A program made the translations under genes and the position numbers. Below, piece after piece: positions 1-6,874 of a DNA stretch of 22,285 bases. Position 1 is the first letter of the stretch. Every line of letters begins with the position of its first letter. The notes below the pieces were generated by a model. The model was not told the DNA's origin. It saw nothing but the letters and a program-made list of their open reading frames with translations, and did no database searches. This stretch comes from Firmicutes bacterium CAG:475 (lineage in GTDB: Bacteria > Bacillota > Clostridia > Christensenellales > CAG-917), in contig FR895592.1 of assembly GCA_000434435.1 (NCBI GenBank), positions 3,696-25,980 on the forward strand, given 5' to 3'.

Positions 1-60
1 GCGGTTGCGAAGGCGGTCAAACAAGCCGCAATCGCAAGCGGAGTTGCAAAACTCGCGTAA
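1..60 (+). CDS. 3' end of a gene, possibly malic enzyme (partial)
   Basis: The first 60 bases form an open frame of 19 codons ending in TAA at 58-60. The peptide is Ala/Val/Lys-rich, with AVAKAV then AAIASGVAK near the end. This resembles the C-terminal helix of NAD(P)-dependent malic enzymes (an AVA..AA...GVA pattern), which decarboxylate malate to pyruvate. Only the tail is visible, so the family call is a pattern impression. No clear intrinsic terminator follows in 61-120, only a weak 4-bp TGCC/GGCA hairpin before a T-run near 83-93. The next gene may therefore be cotranscribed. Confidence 0.4.
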   Translation, partial: AVAKAVKQAAIASGVAKLA

Positions 61-120
61 AAACAGAGTTTCCTTGCCTTTTTCGGCATTTTTTGCCTAC
101 GGCGCAAATATGCTTTTCAT

Positions 121-1311
121 GTGAAAAAAGCATTCAAAACGGCAGCGTTATACGTAGGTACGGCAATCGGCGCAGGATTTTCCTCCGGGCGTGAAATAGC
201 ACTTTTTTTCGGCAAATCGTCACCTTTAAACGTGGCGATTTCTTCGATTTTTATGTCGCTTATTTGCGCACTGTTTCTCATCGCAGGCAAAAAAAGGCTT
301 ATACCAAAAGGCAAAATCGTAAATCTCGGCATATTTTTCGCCGCAAGCGTGTCCCTTTGCGCAATGCTTGCCGGCGGTGATTTCGTGATGCAATCCATGA
401 CTGGAATCCCCCTTGCCTTCGGGCTTGCAATGACCGTGCTCGGCGGAATTATCGTCGTGCTCGGCATTGAAAAAATCAGGCTCCTCAACACAATCGTCGT
501 GCCTCTTATCGTGCTTTGCATATCAATCGTATTTTTCAAATTACCCACGCCGCAATCGTCTTTGCCTTTTACACTTTCAAAGCCTATTTTGTACAGCGGA
601 CTCGACGTGCTTTTGGGCGGAGTCATCGTGTCCGAAGAGGGCGAAAATTTGAGCTACAAAGAGATTTTCACAAGCTGTCTTATGATATGCGTTTTTCTGT
701 TTGGAATGTTGTTTATGCTTCAAACAGTGGTTTTATCCGACACAAACGGCAGTTTAATGCCCACTTTGGCAGTTTCGGAAATATTGCACCTGAAATTTGC
801 ATGCGGCGTTTTGATTGCCGGAGCAATCTTCACGACGCTTGTATCCTCCCTCAAAATCGTGAGCGATCGCACGTCCTTGTTTCTTTCTCACACGAAAAAA
901 TTGTGCGTTTTGGGTGATGAAAAGCACAAAGCGTTCGTCGTGTTTTTCTGTCTTTTAGTTGCCTATCCTTTGAGCTTTTTCGGCTTTGACAACATAGTCG
1001 ATACGCTCTACCCCGTCAACAGCGTGCTGGGCGTGATACTGTTTGCAATCGTCGTATTGCGACTTGTTTTCGATGCGGTGAAAACGCTGAAAAGCAAAAA
1101 GAAAAGCACGCCCGAAGGCGTGCAAAAAGTTATGACAAATCAAATCAATCGTGGTGATGATGACCGCAGCCGCAATCATCGTCGCAATCGTGATGATGGC
1201 AATCGCAATCGTCATCGTTGCAATCACAGTCGTCGTCACAATCGCAATCTTCGTCCTCGCAGTCGAAGTCCTCGTCGCTCTCTTCGTCGGAACGTTCGCG
1301 ATTTTGCTTGA
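121..1311 (+). CDS. YkvI-family membrane protein (APC/LeuT-fold transporter-like) with an antisense-encoded Arg-rich tail
   Basis: A multi-pass membrane protein of 396 residues. The N-terminus (YVGTAIGAGFSSGREI at about 10-25) matches the glycine-rich first helix of the YkvI family, which is distantly related to the amino-acid/polyamine/cation transporter superfamily. Its substrate is unknown. About ten hydrophobic segments lie between residues 8 and 322. The start is GTG, chosen because the family motif begins right after it; no in-frame ATG lies nearby and no good Shine-Dalgarno is visible. The membrane domain ends near residue 325 with a basic SKKK stretch. The last ~55 residues are an Arg/Asn/Asp-rich low-complexity tail encoded antisense to the Cys/Asp/His tail of the convergent gene. 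That tail is probably a by-product of lacking a stop codon rather than a folded domain. A terminator for the opposite strand lies inside this gene. The gap to the upstream partial gene is 60 bp. Confidence 0.8.
   Translation: MKKAFKTAALYVGTAIGAGFSSGREIALFFGKSSPLNVAISSIFMSLICALFLIAGKKRLIPKGKIVNLGIFFAASVSLCAMLAGGDFVMQSMTGIPLAFGLAMTVLGGIIVVLGIEKIRLLNTIVVPLIVLCISIVFFKLPTPQSSLPFTLSKPILYSGLDVLLGGVIVSEEGENLSYKEIFTSCLMICVFLFGMLFMLQTVVLSDTNGSLMPTLAVSEILHLKFACGVLIAGAIFTTLVSSLKIVSDRTSLFLSHTKKLCVLGDEKHKAFVVFFCLLVAYPLSFFGFDNIVDTLYPVNSVLGVILFAIVVLRLVFDAVKTLKSKKKSTPEGVQKVMTNQINRGDDDRSRNHRRNRDDGNRNRHRCNHSRRHNRNLRPRSRSPRRSLRRNVRDFA
1092..1123 (-). terminator. Intrinsic terminator of the metal-tail operon
   Basis: On the minus strand a 7-bp GC-rich stem (GCACGCC/GGCGTGC, 1106-1123) with a TTCG tetraloop is followed by TTTTCTTTTT. 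It lies 22 bp past the stop of the convergent gene at 1145. The plus-strand side has A rather than T, so it works only leftward. It is embedded in the coding region of the YkvI-like gene. Confidence 0.8.
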
Positions 1312-1834
1312 AATAGTCCTCGAACGGTGATTTTCTGCTTTCGTCGTCAACCTCGTCAAGACCTTTGAGAAAGCGATAAAACGGATCGTCGGAAAAATCT
1401 TGTTTCAAATCGAAATCTCCGCCAAGCTCTTCGACGGCGTTGCGAAGTTCCATATATTCGTTGTAATTCGGCTCGTAATTCTCGCAAAAAGTTTTGAGCA
1501 CTTCAACGCCCTGCTCGTCGCCGTACGCGCCTATGAGCCTTGCAAAAAGCGCAACGTCCTCGCCCTTGTAAAGATAGCTGACAAGCCCCATAAAGATTGC
1601 CTTGTTGCCCTTGTACTCGGCAAGAATCTCCATGAGCATTTTGCCCGTCTCGCCCTCCGTCGTGTAGATTTTGTCAATCATATCTTCGAGAATAGGCTCG
1701 CAATCTTCCATAAGATACTCGTACGCTTCGAGCCTTTGATGATAGGGCAAATCCTCGTCTAAAAGGACGTCGAGATTTTTGAGCATATCTGCTTTCGTTT
1801 TGACGTCGGGCGTCAATTGTTCATTCGATTCCAT
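1145..1834 (-). CDS. Acidic protein with Cys/Asp/His-rich C-terminal metal-binding tail
   Basis: 229 residues and soluble, with no signal peptide. Residues 1-185 are helical and acidic, with no family I recognise; the regular helices could be HEAT-like. The last ~40 residues are almost only Asp, Cys and His, with ten Cys and seven His in CDCDDDCDC- and CHHHDC-like clusters and a final HHHHD. Such a composition binds transition metals (Zn, Ni or Cu), so storage or chaperoning is the natural inference. I start at the ATG at 1834 because GGAG sits 6 bases upstream. The ATG at 1840 directly abuts that GGAG, and 1900 is deep inside the previous gene. The start overlaps the end of the TPR gene by 14 bp, implying translational coupling as the last gene of a three-gene operon. 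The tail DNA overlaps the end of the convergent transporter frame. Confidence 0.85.
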   Translation of the reverse strand: MESNEQLTPDVKTKADMLKNLDVLLDEDLPYHQRLEAYEYLMEDCEPILEDMIDKIYTTEGETGKMLMEILAEYKGNKAIFMGLVSYLYKGEDVALFARLIGAYGDEQGVEVLKTFCENYEPNYNEYMELRNAVEELGGDFDLKQDFSDDPFYRFLKGLDEVDDESRKSPFEDYFKQNRERSDEESDEDFDCEDEDCDCDDDCDCNDDDCDCHHHDCDDDCGCGHHHHD

Positions 1835-3533
1835 CTTCATCTCCGAAAATAATCTTGTAGTATTTGTCAAACGTGCCTTCGTCAAGGCCGTAGCGTTCAA
1901 TGGTTTGATTGCGCATATCGTCGGCGTCGTCCTCGTACACCTTGCAAAGCAACACGCCTATGAGCGTGCGCACGCTGCGCATGGTTGAAATTCTTTTGAG
2001 TTTCGGCTTGGCGTATTTAAGTTTTCCACTGTCGTCGATTGTGACGATCGAGTTGACGATATTTGTGAGTTTTGCAAGATAGATATTGGGTTCTTCGTCG
2101 GTGAAAACAACGTCAGACACGCAACATCTGACCGCTCGGTGCAAGGTTTCGTTCATCTTGAAAAACGCACTCGGCAGCACCATATCTATGCTTTTGAATC
2201 TGTCTTGAGCAACGACGTCGAAAGTCAGTCTGAACATATTGTCTTGCACAAGGCAAAACAGCATTTTGTCCATAAGTTCAAAGGACAAGTCAGTTGAAAT
2301 GAGTTGTCTGCGCAAAAAGTCGCACACCCATTTGGACGTGCACAAATCGAGTTTTTCGACAAGCAAAAGTTTCAAAGTTTCGTTGTCGTCGGCAAACGCC
2401 CATTCTATGAGCTTTTGCATATGCTCGCTTTCCTCGTCCAAGCCGTAAACGATTTGCAAAACCTCTTGCGGTTGCATCTTCAAAAATCTGTCCAAGTCCT
2501 TGTATCTTGCGATTTTTTCGACGTAGGGCAAATTCATAGAATACGCAACTTTGTCGGGATTTTGCTTGTAAAGCTGCAAAAAGTAATCCGCCGGCGAATA
2601 CTCACCGAAAATCGTGCGCACTTTGAGCATAACTTTGCGCGCTTCGTCTTTTTGACCGAGATTGTACAGTGCTTGCGAAAGCCAAATCATAGTGTTTGGT
2701 TGAAGGTCGAGCGTTGCAAGGACTCTCTTTGTGTACTTCACCACTTCCGCATGCATTTCCAAATTGACGAGCAAGGGCAAAATCATAAGGATTTCGTCCA
2801 TATTCGTGTAGTCTTTTTCAAGGATCTGATCCAAAACGGCATACGATTCGGCAATCTTGTCCTCCGCAAGATAAGCGGTTGCGAGCGAGCATTTTACGGC
2901 AAGGTTGTCACCGTCTTCGGCAAGCATCTTTTGTGCGTTTGCGATGACGGAATCGATGTCGTTTTTTATCATAAGGCAAACGAGCACGATATGATTTGCC
3001 GCCGCCTTGGATTTCGAGCGCGGATCAACCTCGTCCATAAGCGCGATTGCCTCGTCGAGTTTACGCTCCCTCACAAGTTCGTACGCCTTGCTTATGAGCA
3101 TTTCGTAATAATCCTCGCCCTTGGGATAGATCACTCTGAATCCGCCGTCCTGCGCGTCGCTTGCAGCCTCGCCCATATCCTCGGGCAGTTGCAAATCGTA
3201 CGCGTCGGCAATATCTCGCAAATAATACTCGGCAACGTCGGGAAGGTTTACGTCGAGAAAATTCAACGCCAACTGATAAAAAATGCGATCTCTGTCGTCG
3301 GCGCACGGATGTTTTGCAAGCGCCTTGAAGAGAGTCGCATTTGAAATTTCGAATGCGCCGAGCGAAGCGTAAACGATTGCAAGCGCAATCGACGCTTCCG
3401 CAGAGCGTTCATCTATCGAGAGTGCCTTGTCGAGATAAGATATGCTTTTTTCGGTTTCGCCGTCTTTGAAAGCCTTGTCCGCAAGGTTGAGATAATCCTC
3501 TTTAGAGAGATTAAATCCTATGATTTGCGCCAT
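1821..3533 (-). CDS. Tetratricopeptide-repeat (TPR) protein
   Basis: 570 residues, cytoplasmic, with no signal peptide or membrane helix. N-terminal TPR units occur at about 12-45 (an A..A...G....A...L..AL pattern, with DKAFKDGETEKSISYLDKAL) and 46-80. Further repeats run from about 150 to 320 (for example LATAYLAEDKIAESYAVLDQIL and ALYNLGQKDEARKVML). The C-terminal ~230 residues are helical without a recognisable domain. TPR proteins act as protein-interaction scaffolds, so this one probably links its operon partners, the membrane protein upstream and the metal-tail protein downstream. The ATG shares one base with the TAA of the upstream gene (TAATG), so translation is likely coupled. The upstream lysine codons supply only a purine-rich AAGAA stretch as a ribosome site. 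Confidence 0.85.
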   Translation of the reverse strand: MAQIIGFNLSKEDYLNLADKAFKDGETEKSISYLDKALSIDERSAEASIALAIVYASLGAFEISNATLFKALAKHPCADDRDRIFYQLALNFLDVNLPDVAEYYLRDIADAYDLQLPEDMGEAASDAQDGGFRVIYPKGEDYYEMLISKAYELVRERKLDEAIALMDEVDPRSKSKAAANHIVLVCLMIKNDIDSVIANAQKMLAEDGDNLAVKCSLATAYLAEDKIAESYAVLDQILEKDYTNMDEILMILPLLVNLEMHAEVVKYTKRVLATLDLQPNTMIWLSQALYNLGQKDEARKVMLKVRTIFGEYSPADYFLQLYKQNPDKVAYSMNLPYVEKIARYKDLDRFLKMQPQEVLQIVYGLDEESEHMQKLIEWAFADDNETLKLLLVEKLDLCTSKWVCDFLRRQLISTDLSFELMDKMLFCLVQDNMFRLTFDVVAQDRFKSIDMVLPSAFFKMNETLHRAVRCCVSDVVFTDEEPNIYLAKLTNIVNSIVTIDDSGKLKYAKPKLKRISTMRSVRTLIGVLLCKVYEDDADDMRNQTIERYGLDEGTFDKYYKIIFGDEDGIE

Positions 3534-4660
3534 TATTTTTTCTTTTTCTTCTTCGGATTTTGGTAAGGCACGGCTTGTTTTGCCTTTTTCTTTTGTGCGC
3601 CTTGAACCGTTCCGTTGACGTATGGATTTTGTTTTGCGGCTTTTCTTTGTTCGGCCATTTGGGTTTTGGTTTCGTCCTCTTTACGATTGTGGCACTTGAC
3701 CATACCTCTTGACGCCACGGCAATCCAGCAAAGTGCCATAAACGTCGTGCCGACGAGTGCCATAGCAACATATATGATGATACCCAAAAGGTTGTTCACC
3801 GCGCAAAGTCCGAGAGGAAGTGCGCTTACGAGCGCGACAGCCGGAATGCTCAAAAGGTTGTTTGCGATAAGCACGATTGCGTTTTTAAAGCATTGCGCAA
3901 ATGTGAGTTCGTACGACGTGAAAAGTCCCATCATCACAACGGGGATGAGAAGGAGCGGCGCACCGACGATAAAGCTGAACACCACCGCGCAATATGCGCC
4001 TGCGCCTGCCGTGCCGAGTGCTTGTTGTTCCAAAAGGTACATAAGCGACTCAACCATGCCAAGAGCGATGACAACCATCATAAGTCCTGCAAGGAGGAAC
4101 TTCCACCAATACTTTGCAAAGCCCATCCAATAGGTTTTTGCCCAGTTTTTGTAATAATCCTGATAGAAGCTGCGTTTTGCGCAATAGAACAAGCCCGAAA
4201 GTCCGAGCGAGCCGAACAGGAAGCATGCACCGTACATTGCCATAACGGGCATTTTTACGTTGCGATAAAGACTGCCCACGCTCAATGCGATACTGTCGCC
4301 GCCACCGGGGAAACCTATGCCGATGTCGCCCATAAAGTTGTACGTTCCGCCGATTGCAAGGTTTTCGAAATAACCTGCAAACCATGCGAAAATGACGATA
4401 AACGGGACCGTAAATATCAAAAAGAACAGCGTTGCTTTGAAAAGCGTGGCAAATTCGCCGCGCATAACCGCCGCCGCTCTCGCCATAAACGAATCGGGGT
4501 ATTCTTTTACCGGGCGCGCTTCCGCAAGTCCGGCAACAAGCACTTTTTGAGGTTCTTCGGGTTCTTTGCGAACGGGAGCGTCCGTAAAGAGTTTGCCGAG
4601 CAAAAGTTTTTTGGGCTTTTGGGGCACTGAATAAGCCGAATTAGGATTGTTGTTTGCCAT
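3533..4660 (-). CDS. Multi-pass membrane protein with lysine-rich C-terminal tail
   Basis: 375 residues. A basic, proline-containing cytoplasmic N-terminus (about 1-70) precedes roughly five or six hydrophobic segments between 75 and 315, with a Gly-rich segment (GIGFPGGGDS) in the first outside loop. The C-terminal ~60 residues are strongly basic and end in six lysines. The central FYCAKR...YWMGFAKYWWKFLL region loosely recalls the DUF624/YesL-type membrane family, but I cannot assign it. The start is the ATG at 4660 with AGGAG 5 bases upstream; the in-frame GTG at 4666 lies within that Shine-Dalgarno. First gene of the operon, with a consensus promoter 33-61 bp upstream. The basic tail and the acidic metal tail of the last gene could interact electrostatically, which is inference. 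Confidence 0.8.
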   Translation of the reverse strand: MANNNPNSAYSVPQKPKKLLLGKLFTDAPVRKEPEEPQKVLVAGLAEARPVKEYPDSFMARAAAVMRGEFATLFKATLFFLIFTVPFIVIFAWFAGYFENLAIGGTYNFMGDIGIGFPGGGDSIALSVGSLYRNVKMPVMAMYGACFLFGSLGLSGLFYCAKRSFYQDYYKNWAKTYWMGFAKYWWKFLLAGLMMVVIALGMVESLMYLLEQQALGTAGAGAYCAVVFSFIVGAPLLLIPVVMMGLFTSYELTFAQCFKNAIVLIANNLLSIPAVALVSALPLGLCAVNNLLGIIIYVAMALVGTTFMALCWIAVASRGMVKCHNRKEDETKTQMAEQRKAAKQNPYVNGTVQGAQKKKAKQAVPYQNPKKKKKK

Positions 4661-4692
4661 ATACACTCCTACAAAACTATATAATTAAATAG

Positions 4693-4721
4693 ATTATACA
4701 TTATATCGAAGCAAATATCAA
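4693..4721 (-). promoter_or_regulatory. Sigma-A-type promoter of the membrane/TPR/metal-tail operon
   Basis: On the minus strand TTGATA (4716-4721), a 17-bp spacer and TATAAT (4693-4698) lie upstream of the ATG at 4660. The five-of-six -35 and perfect -10 at ideal spacing make this a strong call. Confidence 0.8.
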
Positions 4722-4857
4722 ATAAATCGCAAAAATATATTTGTCCTTAAAAGCACCCCGACGATTTTGTCCGCATATAATGTTTTAGACAAAGAGCGTC
4801 GACGGCCGAACGAGCGGAGTTTTGCAAAATACAACACGTCCGAATTGCGGCTTTTTA

Positions 4858-4886
4858 TTGACAACTTGCCTTGTCGGTGTTAAATT
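4858..4886 (+). promoter_or_regulatory. Promoter of the asd-dapA operon
   Basis: TTGACA (4858-4863), a 17-bp spacer and TAAATT (4881-4886) lie 27 bp before the asd ATG. A GACAA/TTGTC inverted repeat (4860-4864 and 4871-4875) overlaps the -35. The leader is too short for a lysine riboswitch, and none is visible upstream. Confidence 0.7.
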
Positions 4887-4913
4887 TTTCTACATAAGCG
4901 GCTAGGAGGCAAT

Positions 4914-5924
4914 ATGAAAAAGTTTAACGTCGCCGTTGTCGGCGCAACAGGCATGGTCGGAGGCAAATTTCTCGAAGTTCTCACCGAAAGACAACTTCCC
5001 GTGGACAACTACTACCTTTTCGCATCCGCAAAAAGTGCGGGCAAAAAGATAGATTTTATGGGCAAGGAGCACACCGTCATCGAACTTACAAAAGAAAATG
5101 TCATCTCGCTCAAAGGCAAAGTCGATTTCGCGCTTTTCTCGGCAGGCGCAGGCGTGTCGAAAGAATTTGCGCCTATATTTGCCGAAATAGGCGCAATCGT
5201 CGTTGACAACTCGTCGCAATGGCGCATGCACGACGACGTTCCCCTTGTCGTGCCCGAGGTCAACCCCGAGGATGTGAAGTGGAATCACGGCATAATCGCA
5301 AACCCCAACTGCTCCACGATTCAGGCAGTCGTTGCGCTCAAACCTCTATACGACAAGTTCGGCATCAAGCGCATAGTGTACTCTACCTATCAGGCAGTGT
5401 CGGGCGCGGGCGTTGCCGGCTACAACGACCTAAAAGACGGAATCAACGGAGTTGCGCCCAAGAAATTCCCTCGTCCCATAGCGTACAATATGCTGCCGCA
5501 TATCGATGTATTTATGGAGGACGGCTACACCAAAGAAGAGTGGAAAATGATTGTCGAAACACGCAAAATTTTGCACGATCAATCTTTGCGCGTTACGGCG
5601 ACAACCGTACGAGTTCCGGTGTTCTACGGTCATAGTGAGTCGATAAACGTCGAGTTCTGCAAAAAATGCGAAAAACAAGACGTCGTAAACGCACTTGAAA
5701 ACTTTCCGGGAATCATCGTTATGGACGACGTAAAAAACAACGTCTACCCCACCCCTCTCGACGCCGAAAATCACGACGAAGTTTTTGTCGGCAGAATCCG
5801 TATGGACGAGAGCGTGGACAGCGGCGCAAACCTGTGGGTTGTTGCCGACAATATAAGAAAAGGCGCGGCAACCAACGCCGTACAAATAGTGGAATTGCTT
5901 ATAAAAAACGCTTTGGAGGCATAA
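4914..5924 (+). CDS. asd: Aspartate-semialdehyde dehydrogenase
   Basis: 336 residues, the usual length. It reduces L-aspartyl-4-phosphate to L-aspartate-4-semialdehyde with NADPH, the branch-point step to lysine/diaminopimelate, threonine and methionine. The N-terminal Rossmann motif VGATGMVG is at 9-16. The catalytic cysteine is Cys133 in NPNCSTIQ. The second-domain motif has an Arg at 233 and the active-site His at 240 (RVPVFYGHSES). The start has AGGAGG 4 bases upstream. The stop codon directly abuts the dapA start, so the two are one operon. The semialdehyde made here is the substrate of the next gene's product. Confidence 0.97.
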   Translation: MKKFNVAVVGATGMVGGKFLEVLTERQLPVDNYYLFASAKSAGKKIDFMGKEHTVIELTKENVISLKGKVDFALFSAGAGVSKEFAPIFAEIGAIVVDNSSQWRMHDDVPLVVPEVNPEDVKWNHGIIANPNCSTIQAVVALKPLYDKFGIKRIVYSTYQAVSGAGVAGYNDLKDGINGVAPKKFPRPIAYNMLPHIDVFMEDGYTKEEWKMIVETRKILHDQSLRVTATTVRVPVFYGHSESINVEFCKKCEKQDVVNALENFPGIIVMDDVKNNVYPTPLDAENHDEVFVGRIRMDESVDSGANLWVVADNIRKGAATNAVQIVELLIKNALEA

Positions 5925-6791
5925 ATGATTTTCAAGGGCACAGCCACCGCACTCATCACACCTTTTACAGAAGATGACAAAGTGGACGTGCAGGCGATAC
6001 GCAATATCGTCGATATGCAAATCGCAAACGGCATAAACGCGCTTGTCGCTCTCGGAACGACGGGCGAGCCGGCAACGTTGTCCGAAGAAGAAAAAGAGCA
6101 AATCGTAAGAGTGTGCGTAGAGCAAACGAGCGGCAAAATTCCGCTCATCGTCGGCGCAGGCTCAAACAGCACGAGGAAAGCCGTCGAAACTTGCCGAATG
6201 GCGCAAAAACTGGGCGCGGACGCGCTTTTGGTGGTTACGCCCTATTACAACAAATGCACTCAGGAAGGGCTTGTCGAACACTACGGCGCGATTGCCGAGG
6301 CGGCAAGCCTTCCTATTATCTGCTACAACGTCGCATCACGCACGGGCGTGAATATCCTGCCCGAAACCTTTGCCCGCATTGCGACCGAGCACAAAAATGT
6401 CGTTGCAATCAAGGAAGCAAGCGGCAATATGGAGCAAATCGAAAGATGTTTGCGCCTTTGCCCCGATATGGTGATAAGCGGTGACGACGCACTCACCGTG
6501 CCGATTATGGCAATGGGCGGGCTGGGTGTAATCAGCGTTGCAAGCAACGTATGTCCTAAATACGTGAGCGATATGACTCGTTTCGCACTCGAAGGCAACT
6601 ACGAAAAGGCAAGGCAAATGCAACTTGCCATGCTCCCTCTCGTATCCGCTCTGTTTTGCGAAGTCAACCCGATACCGATCAAAAAAGCAATGAAACTCAA
6701 AGGCTACTGCTCCTCGAAACTTCGCTTGCCGCTCACGGAAATGACAAAAGAAAATGCCCGAAAACTTGCAAATATCCTTGAAGATTATTGA
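5925..6791 (+). CDS. dapA: 4-hydroxy-tetrahydrodipicolinate synthase
   Basis: 288 residues, full length, a TIM-barrel class I aldolase. It condenses aspartate semialdehyde with pyruvate to 4-hydroxy-tetrahydrodipicolinate, the precursor of diaminopimelate/lysine and, in spore formers, of dipicolinate. Visible motifs are GTTGE (44-48) with the catalytic-triad Thr, Tyr107/108 and Tyr134 in CYNVASRTG with Arg139, and the Schiff-base Lys163 in AIKEASG. GGAGG lies inside the end of asd, 5 bases before the ATG, and the ATG immediately follows the asd stop. A bidirectional terminator lies about 40 bp downstream. The product links functionally to dpaA/dpaB about 8 kb to the right. Confidence 0.97.
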   Translation: MIFKGTATALITPFTEDDKVDVQAIRNIVDMQIANGINALVALGTTGEPATLSEEEKEQIVRVCVEQTSGKIPLIVGAGSNSTRKAVETCRMAQKLGADALLVVTPYYNKCTQEGLVEHYGAIAEAASLPIICYNVASRTGVNILPETFARIATEHKNVVAIKEASGNMEQIERCLRLCPDMVISGDDALTVPIMAMGGLGVISVASNVCPKYVSDMTRFALEGNYEKARQMQLAMLPLVSALFCEVNPIPIKKAMKLKGYCSSKLRLPLTEMTKENARKLANILEDY

Positions 6792-6831
6792 TTTTTTCGA
6801 TGAAACTTATTTGAATACAACAACGGAAAAA

Positions 6832-6855
6832 GCGACTGCAATGCAGTCGCCTTTT
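6832..6855. terminator. Bidirectional terminator between dapA and the LRR lipoprotein gene
   Basis: A palindromic stem GCGACTG/CAGTCGC (6832-6850) is flanked by AAAAA on the left and CTTTTC on the right. It gives a T-tract in both directions and serves the convergent dapA (plus) and LRR lipoprotein (minus) genes. Confidence 0.85.
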
Positions 6856-6874
6856 CAATACTGTGTTTCAATTC

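Noticed and set aside
4776..4781. TATAAT on the plus strand upstream of asd
   Set aside because: No -35 at 16-18 bp; the TTGACA-N17-TAAATT promoter nearer to asd is better.
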